Source: Phycisphaerae bacterium
GTDB taxonomy: Bacteria > Planctomycetota > Phycisphaerae > Sedimentisphaerales > Anaerobacaceae
Reading direction: 5' to 3'
Assembly (NCBI GenBank): GCA_028715705.1
Contig: JAQURJ010000006.1
Location: 1 to 46,191, forward strand
Length of the DNA: 46,191 nt
The position numbers and the translations under genes are program-made. This document shows positions 17,982-26,209 of the stretch, in pieces. The first letter of the stretch is position 1. Every line of letters starts with the position of its first letter. The notes below the pieces were generated by a model that saw nothing but the letters and a program-made list of their open reading frames with translations, ran no database searches and was not told the DNA's origin.

Positions 17982-20900
17982 TTCCATCCTACCTTTCATA
18001 CTTATCATCGTCAAATACTAATACGCTGTAAACCATCAATCGCCTGTAAGGTGTTTCCTTGAGACGGCTTATCCCATTCATCAAAAACCGCGGCTATATT
18101 GTCAAAAGAAATGCCTTTTCCCCACTCACACTGTGCAATTAAGCCTCTGGGAGAGCCGCTAAAGGCTTTCTTTACTCTTCTGACCGCATTTCGTACATCT
18201 TCCTGTGACCCAAAGGGCAAAATATTCTGACGGTCAATTTCCCCCCAGAAAGTTATTCTGCCGGAAAATTGCTTTCCCAACTGCTCAATATCCATACAAA
18301 ATAACTGGGAATTAACGGCATCAACACCGATTTCAATTAAATCAGGAAATAAAGGCATAATAAAGCCGTCCGAATGAAAGAAAGCATACTTGCCCTTTTC
18401 GTGAAGTATATCGCAGTAATCCTTATAAAGGGGCTTAAAAAGTTCTCGCCACATTTCCAGCGAAATAAGAAGGGATGTTTGCGAACCCCAGTCATCTAAA
18501 AAACCGACGGCATCTACATCGGTCTGCGCTAATATCCGCAATCCCCTGCAATAGAAATCGTGCACCATATCGATAAGATCGCGAACCTCTTTTGTGCCAT
18601 AAGCAAAGTCTATTAAGAGCTTTTCCGTGCCGCGGAGAAATTGCATGCGTTCAAACGGACGGACGCCTATGCCACCCTTTATAAATTTGTCCTTTATCTG
18701 CGAACAAAAATCGTTCACCTTTCCGGTGTCTGCATTATCAAGAAGCTCAAACGGCGGTTTATAATGAGCCAAATCCGACCAGTTCTCAATGATATGCTCC
18801 TTAACCTCGCCTGCAACTCCCGGCTCTGCGGAATACCACCTGCATCCCCATTCATCAGTGTAAAAACCAACATTGCCGGGAGTGCCGCTGGCACGGGCAG
18901 ACTTTCCATAAATAGTCGGAGAATTTGCAATATCTAAAGGAAACAGCCTTAACATTTCATCCAGCCGGTCCTGGCAAAACATATTTACCCACGGCAGCGT
19001 CCACAAATCACGCGGCGCCCTGTCGACAGGTCTATGGTTTAAAGTCGCTATTACTCGTTCACGTGAATTCATCTTTTTAATTTCATAAAAAACATATCAA
19101 TATTCATATCCCCAGAGGGTAGAACCGGCAGCTTTTTCACGGTCATACGGACTTGTTGTATCAGGATTCTGTATGTATATCTTTTGAGGTACACGAGTAT
19201 AAATTCTTGCTGAATATAACTCCGCTCCGGTACAGCCCGGCAAAGATTCGATGGATAGTTCATGCACGGCTGTATCCGGCAGAACCTGTACAGGCAGCAA
19301 CTGCACATAACGGATGAACTCACTGTCCTCGATAGTATCATCAGTAGCAATATCAATTAACGTCTTGACAGGCTTATCGTCCAGCGAAAGTTTTAATATT
19401 GATTTTCGCATCGACTCCTCGGACTCCGCATCACTCCTAGCTTTTCCGCCTAAAGGGACATATCGTAAAACAAGCATCGCTCCGCCGCTCAGGTCGGCCT
19501 GAAATTTAATACGCAGCTTCGGAAGTATCCAGGGCGACAGAACCGCCGGCAAATCTTGGCTGTTGCCAGCCAAGTCCAAGACAAATTCATCGCCCTTCCA
19601 CTTTCTGAGAAGCTCCGGATAAATGTTTTCCCATTTCATTTCCCAAGGCCAGGGAGCATATCGCTTGTAGCCTATCTTCTTGTGAGGATTTTGCAGTTCC
19701 AGAAGAAGATAAGGAAATTTTTCGCTGCGCAAAGACTCCATCACAATACGGTTGTACCCATTCCAGCACTGCTGGCTGACAGTAGCCAATTGGCCGAAAA
19801 TATATGGAACAAATTTCGGGAAAGTATTGCCCGTCCAGCTTGTTTCAATCTTCTCAAAGTAACCGCTGAACTCTGGATGTATCTTATGCATCCAGTCGAT
19901 ATAAGCTTCCATATCCGGAACAGCCTTTTCGATGTGCTGAACGGCAAGTTTATGATATGCCTGACTGCGGGCGCCAGCAGTTTCGCTGACATTATTATAT
20001 ATGAGAGCGAAATGATAGTTGTGATAAAATCGCGTCAGCGCCGCCGTTGCCTTGCCCATCATCCAGAACCTTTTAAGAACATTATCTTCCGGCTTAAGGG
20101 GCATCGCTTTGGTAAGATTCTTTTCTGCGTCTTCGGCTATTCTGATTTCTTCGGCAAGCCTGAATTTCGACAGCACAGTCTCAATCGTTCCTTCAGTAAC
20201 ATCGGCTACTTCTTTGTTCTGTTGCGCTGCCATTCCTCTACTGTAACAGTGAGTCTTTTTACCTTTAACAAAGTTCAGCATGTGAAACCAGTTGGTATTG
20301 GTCGGCAAAATTGTAAATGCGTCGGTTATCCTGTATGTATCCTTTAACGCTGCCGCCACATGCACCCCGGCCTCTTCGCCAAACCGTCGCTGTGCCCATT
20401 TCAGAAGAAATTCGTTAGAATCGAAACGGTACGGGTTCCACGCAATTTTAAGGCCGGCAAGACGGCTCGGCTCATATAAAAGATCATTATCATCGTCCGG
20501 ACTTTGGCACTGCGACTGTCCCTTCAATCCGAGAGCCGCCAGCTTTACAGCACGGGCTTTAAGTTTAGGGGCTGTGTAGCATAATTGCGCTACGCAGGGC
20601 TGATTCATATTCGGATGGTATATATGCCAGCCGAAAGTCTCCATACGAGGCATTTTTATGTATGGATTGAATTGGTCGTTCCAGAGATAGTCGCCTCCCG
20701 GAGGAACTGTTATTTTCGACCAGAAGCGAATGTCTTCCGGCAACTTGCCGGACAGAACCGTAAATTTCTTACTGTCGCCATCGAAACCGTGATCGACAAT
20801 CTGCCAGGGACGAAGATAGATTATGGCATCCGGCGTACTTTCATGAATTGCCTTGCGGATGAGCATAAGATACTCGATAAGCCTCTGTTCATAGGGCTGA

Positions 20901-21443
20901 GATTCGCATTTTTGGCATCCGCAGGAAAATATTGACTGCCATCCTTCGCCGAAACACAATACCAAACCGTTAATACCGGAAACATCTCTGAAGAGATCCC
21001 TCATTTTCATATACAGTAAATCTTTGCTGACCTGATTCGAAGGACAGATAAACGGATGCCATTCTTTTTCCTGACGGGCAAATTTCACTTCCGGATGAGC
21101 GGCGATAAAATTTTCGTGCATCTTGGGCGGCAATGTCGGCTGAAACATGAACAAGTATGTCTTCGCACCATAAGCCTGTGCATCTGAAATAGCCCGTTTC
21201 AATTTCTCACGGTTAGCCTTTACTTTTTCAATATACTGTCTGCGAAAAACCTCATCGTTGCCGAATATCTCCGGTGAATCTTCATACGAATATAGGGGAG
21301 TAGTACGCTCGTCAGCCCAGAAAGTTGTAAAATTCGCTCTTCTTTTGACATCGCCTATTCGAACCTCAAAAATCGGCCGGTCTTTGTAGTCAAACTTTTC
21401 CTTCAATATTTGCTGGCCATCTTCCTCGATTCTGTCCCGAAGC
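16390..21443. repeat. 5,054-bp direct tandem duplication, copy 2
   Basis: Second copy of 11336-16389 in direct orientation with no spacer. The junction (16390-16397) reads TCCATCAG, also found at both outer ends (11336-11343 and 21444-21451), as expected for a microhomology-mediated or unequal exchange event between genes A and B. Confidence 0.93.
18011..19072 (-). CDS. URO-D superfamily protein, not HemE (paralogue 3, copy 2)
   Basis: The 353-residue protein is identical at the amino-acid level to the one at 12957-14018, and the DNA looks identical, because it lies in the second tandem copy. The same features apply: the MNSRERVIATLNHRPVDRAP start, FFHSDGF with His233 and Asp235, and no HemE signature. 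It follows gene B by 24 bp on the same strand. If the duplication is real the cell carries two doses of this enzyme. If it is an assembly error only one gene exists. Confidence 0.8.
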   Translation of the reverse strand: MNSRERVIATLNHRPVDRAPRDLWTLPWVNMFCQDRLDEMLRLFPLDIANSPTIYGKSARASGTPGNVGFYTDEWGCRWYSAEPGVAGEVKEHIIENWSDLAHYKPPFELLDNADTGKVNDFCSQIKDKFIKGGIGVRPFERMQFLRGTEKLLIDFAYGTKEVRDLIDMVHDFYCRGLRILAQTDVDAVGFLDDWGSQTSLLISLEMWRELFKPLYKDYCDILHEKGKYAFFHSDGFIMPLFPDLIEIGVDAVNSQLFCMDIEQLGKQFSGRITFWGEIDRQNILPFGSQEDVRNAVRRVKKAFSGSPRGLIAQCEWGKGISFDNIAAVFDEWDKPSQGNTLQAIDGLQRISI

Positions 21444-21814
21444 TCCATCAGGCCATAGAGAATTCCTGTGTCAGTATTTGCTGTTATCAGAATAGTGCCA
21501 TTCTCAAGAGTTTTTATATAAAAACCCTGCTTGCCGAGCTCATCCTTTTGGACTTCAAGCCGAGACGTTTCTGCAATGGGAGTGATATAACTGCTGCCAA
21601 ACCTGCCCGCAACAATGATAATATCTCCGGTTTTCCCTATACTGGCCGATTCGGCAAGGTTGTGAATGCTGCCAATCTCTGCGGCGGTCTTTTCTATTCC
21701 CTTAATTACGCCAGCTTCGATAAATACGAGAATTTCAGCCTTTGCGCATCCGGCAATAAATACCAGAGAAATAAAGACGGCAAACAGTATTTTGCTTAGT
21801 TGTTGTGCAGTCAT
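19097..21814 (-). CDS. GH67/GH20-like putative glycosidase lipoprotein (gene B)
   Basis: This 905-residue protein is a paralogue of gene A without lectin modules. The N-terminus MTAQQLSKILFAVFISLVFIAGC has a lipobox (IAGC, Cys23), so it is probably a lipoprotein. Residues 27-128 form the uninterrupted N-terminal alpha/beta domain (VFIEAGVIKGIEKTAAEIG…GILYGLMELRDRI) seen in GH67/GH20-type enzymes. The catalytic-like region contains FGEGWQSIFSCGCQKCES with Glu290 and a C-x-C-x2-C cluster (298, 300, 303), IYLRPWQIVDHG, and METFGWHIYHPN. LKIAWNPYRFDSNEFLLKWAQRRFG follows, resembling the C-terminal helical part of GH67. It starts 45 bp after the stop of the upstream GH67-like gene. An alpha-glucuronidase or hexosaminidase-type activity is a guess; the family fit is partial. 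Confidence 0.75.
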   Translation of the reverse strand: MTAQQLSKILFAVFISLVFIAGCAKAEILVFIEAGVIKGIEKTAAEIGSIHNLAESASIGKTGDIIIVAGRFGSSYITPIAETSRLEVQKDELGKQGFYIKTLENGTILITANTDTGILYGLMELRDRIEEDGQQILKEKFDYKDRPIFEVRIGDVKRRANFTTFWADERTTPLYSYEDSPEIFGNDEVFRRQYIEKVKANREKLKRAISDAQAYGAKTYLFMFQPTLPPKMHENFIAAHPEVKFARQEKEWHPFICPSNQVSKDLLYMKMRDLFRDVSGINGLVLCFGEGWQSIFSCGCQKCESQPYEQRLIEYLMLIRKAIHESTPDAIIYLRPWQIVDHGFDGDSKKFTVLSGKLPEDIRFWSKITVPPGGDYLWNDQFNPYIKMPRMETFGWHIYHPNMNQPCVAQLCYTAPKLKARAVKLAALGLKGQSQCQSPDDDNDLLYEPSRLAGLKIAWNPYRFDSNEFLLKWAQRRFGEEAGVHVAAALKDTYRITDAFTILPTNTNWFHMLNFVKGKKTHCYSRGMAAQQNKEVADVTEGTIETVLSKFRLAEEIRIAEDAEKNLTKAMPLKPEDNVLKRFWMMGKATAALTRFYHNYHFALIYNNVSETAGARSQAYHKLAVQHIEKAVPDMEAYIDWMHKIHPEFSGYFEKIETSWTGNTFPKFVPYIFGQLATVSQQCWNGYNRIVMESLRSEKFPYLLLELQNPHKKIGYKRYAPWPWEMKWENIYPELLRKWKGDEFVLDLAGNSQDLPAVLSPWILPKLRIKFQADLSGGAMLVLRYVPLGGKARSDAESEESMRKSILKLSLDDKPVKTLIDIATDDTIEDSEFIRYVQLLPVQVLPDTAVHELSIESLPGCTGAELYSARIYTRVPQKIYIQNPDTTSPYDREKAAGSTLWGYEY

Positions 21815-21859
21815 TTTCGTTTTATCGTTTAATCATTTTTATAAACGGATTTCTGAATT

Positions 21860-24364
21860 TTACGGTATTACTTTATGGATATAATTTTTTGGATAAGTCG
21901 TACCTTTACTGAGTTCAACGCGGCTGAGATAATCGGACTGATTAATAAACCATGCATTGCCTGAAACGTCAAAGCATACATCTTCAGCCAAACCAACATC
22001 CTTCGGGTGGAATTTCAGTCCAAGGTGCCAATCGTCAACCGAAATTATACGGGTTTTGCCTGGAGTTTGGTCAGGAAGCGGTTCAATGCCGTACTTTCGC
22101 AGTTTAAATACGCCCTCATCAAAAGGAGGACTGCTGTAAGATTCAACGGCATAGAGATACCCTTTGTAAAAAGTCATACCTCTGATTTTCTTTTCCGTTA
22201 CCTCCGGCCGAGGCTCTTTAAAAGAAGGCACTGCCGCAAATGCCGCTATTTGACCATTAGCGTCAAGCTGAACGATACTGCGAAGATTATTGTCGCCAAT
22301 GAACAGTGAACCATTATTAACATCATACGAAACAGCATCAGGCTGAGTTATCTCAGCAGGCAGCTTTCTCCATATTACAGGAGCGGCAGTGTCAAAATCA
22401 GTACCCATTTGATATACAGCATCTTTCGAGCAAATTAAAAGCCTGCCCTGACCGTCGTCGGTCAATGCGCGAGCATCAAAGGCAAGCTCTTTACTTACAG
22501 CAAGCTCTTCTCCCTTAAAAGATATTTTATATATTTTGTTATCGGTGAGAATATAGAGATTATTTCCGACACAGGCGATTCCTTTTGGAGGACAAGAAAG
22601 CGGGCCTATCTTTTCAGCAACTATCTCGGGGAAAATGCGTGCGGGCTTGCCAGAGCGTTCAGCTTTTACGACGGTCTGCAATTCCCTAACGACATGCATA
22701 TAGCTCTGGCTTTCCGTTTTACCTTTTTTGGCAAGAAAGTCGCCGGGCGACTCATACAACTCAACACCGCGTTTGACCAGTTTTTCGATTGCATCGACCT
22801 GTGCATTTCTTTCCGCACCCTGCAGACCGAGGAGATAACAATAACGAAGCGTTCCAACCATGCAAACCTTTTTGGCCTCAGCGTACTTTTTATAACCAAC
22901 CAGGTCGTCGTGAATACTTTTGTAGTCGTCCGGTTTGAACTTTTCTTTGTTCTTCTCCAGAATCTCAATCATCTTGTCGCAAAGAGCTAGCGTTTTATTC
23001 AGGGCGGACTCCCATTCGCTAACCATACCCTTCGTTACATCGGGGTATCTCATCGAATAGTTGGGAACAGCGGCGTGTCCGACCTCTAATACGATTTCAA
23101 GGGGAGAATACTGCCATAACGGCCCGGCTCGCAAATAGGTGGAATGCGACGGCCCTATCGCTTCACGCATCACGTCATAGGAAATCGTCAGGATATCCGC
23201 CAGAGGTTCGGCGGTTTGGACTCCATAATTTTCCGTTGCCCAGTCAATATATATCCGGCGAGGGTCCTTAAACGGGTCATTAGCCAATGCATAATAAGTA
23301 TAAGCGTTGAGATGATTCCACGGCGACCAAAGGAGAGGCTCGTCACGTCCCCATGACGCTGCTACCCATTCAAGCGGTTTGTGATTTTTGAACCCGCCTG
23401 TGGTTTTTTCCGCTTCCATAATATCCTTAACAAGCGAAAAAAGCCCCACGACTCCCGGCTCCGGGATGCCGGCCAGTTCTCTGAAACGAGCAGACCATTC
23501 ATGAGCCATTCCACAGGGATACCAGCCAAAACCACGATATTCACAAACTGTTACATCAAATGAAACTATTTGCGGATGCCCGCCAACGTTACCAATTAAT
23601 GCATCAGTGGGCAGGCCTATATAGCTGTCACCAAACTGTTCTTTTGAAATGATATAAATATTCTTGATATCTTCCTTATCTGTTGTCAAAGGAAAATACT
23701 CTTTTACACGGGCAATGTCAGATGGGTTAGAAAGCCATGAACGGAGCATAAGAATACGATTCTTACCATCCTCATCATTCGCCTGCTTTATTCCTGCCCA
23801 TACGGCTTTCGCGTAAGCCCTGAATTCCTCCGGATTGCCGGCAGATATGTGCGCTTCAGTTAAAGTTATCATATAGCCATCGAGCCATGGCATCAATTTT
23901 ATCATTTCATAAAGCTTGTTCTTTAAAAACCACGTTCGTTTTTCCAACGTGTTAAGAAACTCTTTTTTGATGCCTCCGGAAAGGTTAATCTCGTAATTGT
24001 GCGGTACAATTTTCACCCCCTTTGCCTGCAACTGTTTGGCTATTTCGTGAATCCTAAGGCGGTTCTGCTCAGCCTCCTGACGGCATTTCTGGCGATCCTC
24101 AAACGCCTCGTCCGGCAGAAATTCGTAGTTATTCAAATTTTCATTGCGCCACGTAAGTGTTTGCCAAAAGGTGCAGCCGCTTTCCGGAATCGCCGGCGGA
24201 TAAGCGAAATTCGTATCTATCCTTACCTTTGAAAAATAAGCTTTTTTGGCGGAACACGCCTCTGAAGTCTTAATCTGTGCCGAGCTTGAATTGTCCTCGA
24301 AAGCAAAAACAGCGATGTTCAAAAAAACTATTACAACAAAGAAATTTCTTTGGCTGCTGCGCAT
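21860..24364 (-). CDS. GH67-like protein with C-terminal beta-propeller
   Basis: The 834-residue secreted protein has a signal peptide (MRSSQRNFFVVIVFLNIAVFAFE). Residues about 40-440 look like a GH67 alpha-glucuronidase barrel. DGYMITLTEAH (Glu170) could match the acid residue. SFDVTVCEYRGFGW (Glu275) resembles the GH67 QITQEYLG motif with a catalytic Glu, and YIDWATENYG resembles the C-terminal helical region. Residues about 590-834 contain repeated blades (GIACVGNNLYILTDNKIYKI, ALTDDGQGRLLICSKDAVY, SLFIGDNNLRSIVQL), suggesting an NHL-type propeller for binding. An AAGG-like ribosome site precedes the start. It heads the glycosidase/URO-D run. Removal of uronic acid from a glycan is plausible but not shown. 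Confidence 0.68.
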   Translation of the reverse strand: MRSSQRNFFVVIVFLNIAVFAFEDNSSSAQIKTSEACSAKKAYFSKVRIDTNFAYPPAIPESGCTFWQTLTWRNENLNNYEFLPDEAFEDRQKCRQEAEQNRLRIHEIAKQLQAKGVKIVPHNYEINLSGGIKKEFLNTLEKRTWFLKNKLYEMIKLMPWLDGYMITLTEAHISAGNPEEFRAYAKAVWAGIKQANDEDGKNRILMLRSWLSNPSDIARVKEYFPLTTDKEDIKNIYIISKEQFGDSYIGLPTDALIGNVGGHPQIVSFDVTVCEYRGFGWYPCGMAHEWSARFRELAGIPEPGVVGLFSLVKDIMEAEKTTGGFKNHKPLEWVAASWGRDEPLLWSPWNHLNAYTYYALANDPFKDPRRIYIDWATENYGVQTAEPLADILTISYDVMREAIGPSHSTYLRAGPLWQYSPLEIVLEVGHAAVPNYSMRYPDVTKGMVSEWESALNKTLALCDKMIEILEKNKEKFKPDDYKSIHDDLVGYKKYAEAKKVCMVGTLRYCYLLGLQGAERNAQVDAIEKLVKRGVELYESPGDFLAKKGKTESQSYMHVVRELQTVVKAERSGKPARIFPEIVAEKIGPLSCPPKGIACVGNNLYILTDNKIYKISFKGEELAVSKELAFDARALTDDGQGRLLICSKDAVYQMGTDFDTAAPVIWRKLPAEITQPDAVSYDVNNGSLFIGDNNLRSIVQLDANGQIAAFAAVPSFKEPRPEVTEKKIRGMTFYKGYLYAVESYSSPPFDEGVFKLRKYGIEPLPDQTPGKTRIISVDDWHLGLKFHPKDVGLAEDVCFDVSGNAWFINQSDYLSRVELSKGTTYPKNYIHKVIP

Positions 24365-24448
24365 AATCGATCGCCTTTTTCACACGGATTATCATATAAG
24401 AAAATTCACAAACATTATCTGTAGTTGAGCGTTATCCAAACAATAACA

Positions 24449-25186
24449 TTACCAATAATACAATGAGGTGCCAGCCCTGTATTTGTAATTGACGGTTTGT
24501 CGAGGGTCAATCTTCTGCCAAGTAACATCTCCACCGTTGCGTAACATATTACCGCCTTCACGTTTAGCTTTGGTATGATTCCATATCCATTGGTTAACAC
24601 CTGCCGTAGCTGTCCAATCACTGGTCATGTCGGATACCAGCGGAAACATCCCGGAATCGTTGGTCGTTTTTGGCATTCGCTTTGCTTCATTTCTATCAAT
24701 CCACGTGCCTTGGTAGTCGCCCCTGAAATTGCCGTAATATTGGTAGCCTATGCCGCCGTTCTTACTCCAGGTGAAAATCCATTTATCGTTATCCGGGCAG
24801 AACAACACCTTTCCTTCGGGAAGATAAGACGTGTAAAATGTGCTTTTATAATAAAACTTCCCCGTAGGGTTGTCCCCATCCCAATATTGTAAAGCACTCA
24901 AATCGTATGCAACATGAGGATGTTTTTGGGCCCAGTTAAATGTTGTACCGTTAACAACGATATTGTCGTGAGGCGGTAAATTACTATTATAATCCCCCGA
25001 ATACGCCAGCAGCGCAATATGGCATTGACGGAGATTGGTCGCACAGACAGTGCGTTTGGCCTGCTCTTTTACTCTTTGTAAGGCGGGCATTAATAGCGCC
25101 AAAAGCATAGCTATAATAGAAATGACAACTAGCAACTCTACTAAGGTGAAGGCACTAATCAGTCTCTTATATCTCAACTCGCACAT
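24449..25186 (-). CDS. Prepilin-leader (type II pseudopilin-like, DUF1559-type) protein
   Basis: About 245 residues. The start at 25186 is chosen because GGAG lies 7 nt upstream, giving [20 protein letters not shown]. This is a short basic leader followed by the class III prepilin cleavage motif A/FTLVE (Ala instead of the usual Gly at -1) and a hydrophobic helix [15 protein letters not shown]. The helix continues as [21 protein letters not shown], the form common in Planctomycetes and Lentisphaerae proteins. The C-terminal [17 protein letters not shown] resembles the family's N-x-x-x-DGHV-x-W ending, though the usual DGH is changed to GGD. Such proteins are numerous in these genomes and of unknown function. 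The gene lies 84 bp upstream of the GH67-like gene on the same strand and may be co-transcribed. Confidence 0.8.
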   Translation of the reverse strand: MCELRYKRLISAFTLVELLVVISIIAMLLALLMPALQRVKEQAKRTVCATNLRQCHIALLAYSGDYNSNLPPHDNIVVNGTTFNWAQKHPHVAYDLSALQYWDGDNPTGKFYYKSTFYTSYLPEGKVLFCPDNDKWIFTWSKNGGIGYQYYGNFRGDYQGTWIDRNEAKRMPKTTNDSGMFPLVSDMTSDWTATAGVNQWIWNHTKAKREGGNMLRNGGDVTWQKIDPRQTVNYKYRAGTSLYYW

Positions 25187-25276
25187 ATTGCCGCTCCATT
25201 TTTCTCGCATAGACTTAATCTCTATTCTCAGGCCAAAAATCCCTACCGCTGGCCACATCAAACAAAACCTCACACA

Positions 25277-25311
25277 ACGTCAGGAACTCCTTCGTGAAGT
25301 CCCTGACGTTA
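25277..25311 (-). terminator. Hairpin terminator after the PEP-CTERM gene
   Basis: An inverted repeat of about 12 bp (ACGTCAGGAACT / AGTCCCTGACGT, one mismatch that can wobble) with a 9-11 nt loop lies about 60 bp past the stop of the 25369 gene. On the minus strand a T-rich stretch (GGTTTTGTTTG) follows at a short distance. It would separate the small secreted-protein genes from the glycosidase operon. Confidence 0.55.
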
Positions 25312-25368
25312 CATTTTGACTTCAATAACATCAAAAAATTTACAGATCAACAGTTGTCTTAAGCCGGA

Positions 25369-26076
25369 TCAGCTCTCGTTACGACGGCGTTTCAACGCCA
25401 GTATGCCGGCAATGCCCAAACCGAGTATAGAAACGGTAGCAGGTTCCGGAATAAGCCCAGAGTAGATCGCTACATTATCGACATTCACTGCGGTAGATGT
25501 ATATCTCATGATTCGTAACGTACCAATATCGGTTGCGGAGCCGTCGTAGAAAGCATAATCATCAGCCTTCAGGACATTATCTACATACACATCGTAAGTC
25601 TGGGCGGTAATATCCGCAAGAATCCTGATATCATACGTCTGGGCAGCATATGTCATAAGATTAGTCGCGGTCGTGCCGTTGTAGGCCGTTATATACCCGG
25701 TACCGTTAAATAGCACACGCGCTGCTGTACGAGTAGTAGCGGCATTCAGTAAATCAAATTGCGATGTCCTGTTTGTGATGAGTGCCGTGGTCTTAAACGC
25801 AAGTGTAGCAGCGGTGGTCTGGGAGGCAAAGCTCTTTCGGACGTCTGCGTTAGCTCCGGAGTAATACACCTTAAGCGATTGTGCACCGGCAATTACACCC
25901 GTACCAGTAAAGATATCGCCGGCTCCTGCCGTGATAGTCCAGCCGTCCTGACCAGCTACAGTGCCGGTCGTAAAGGTAGGCGACTCAAAGCCTGTCGAGT
26001 AAATAAGCGTTGCCAGACTTGGAGAAGCAAACATTGCCGCTCCTAAAACAACTACTAAAACAATTAACTTCTTCAT
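25369..26076 (-). CDS. PEP-CTERM sorted secreted protein with one lectin-like type 1 module
   Basis: The 235-residue protein has a signal peptide (MKKLIVLVVVLGAAMFASPSLA). One type 1 beta-sandwich module follows (about 23-208: STGFESPTFTTGTVAGQDGW … DIRILADITAQTYDVYVDNVLKADDYAFYDG). The C-terminal PEP-CTERM sorting signal is PEPATVSILGLGIAGILALKRRR. PEP-CTERM proteins are processed by exosortase and linked to exopolysaccharide-producing envelopes. The DNA of its module is nearly identical to the second module of the adjacent 441-residue protein. A strong GGAGG site precedes the ATG by 9 nt. No catalytic residues are evident, so a carbohydrate-binding or structural role is inferred. Confidence 0.85.
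   Translation of the reverse strand: MKKLIVLVVVLGAAMFASPSLATLIYSTGFESPTFTTGTVAGQDGWTITAGAGDIFTGTGVIAGAQSLKVYYSGANADVRKSFASQTTAATLAFKTTALITNRTSQFDLLNAATTRTAARVLFNGTGYITAYNGTTATNLMTYAAQTYDIRILADITAQTYDVYVDNVLKADDYAFYDGSATDIGTLRIMRYTSTAVNVDNVAIYSGLIPEPATVSILGLGIAGILALKRRRNES
25475..25996. repeat. Near-identical module repeat, copy 1
   Basis: About 520 bp matches 26364-26885 in direct orientation (offset 889 bp) with only scattered substitutions. It encodes the type 1 module of the PEP-CTERM protein. Similarity stops sharply before the different C-terminal tails. Confidence 0.85.
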
Positions 26077-26209
26077 CTTCTCAATCCTCCAAAATAAATT
26101 TTTCTCTACTTGAACCTACACAACTTTATCAAAATCAGGTAAATAACCTGTCAATTTTTATCAGCCAATCAGCTTATTAAATTTTAACAATCTTCCCACG
26201 GCAGCTTTC

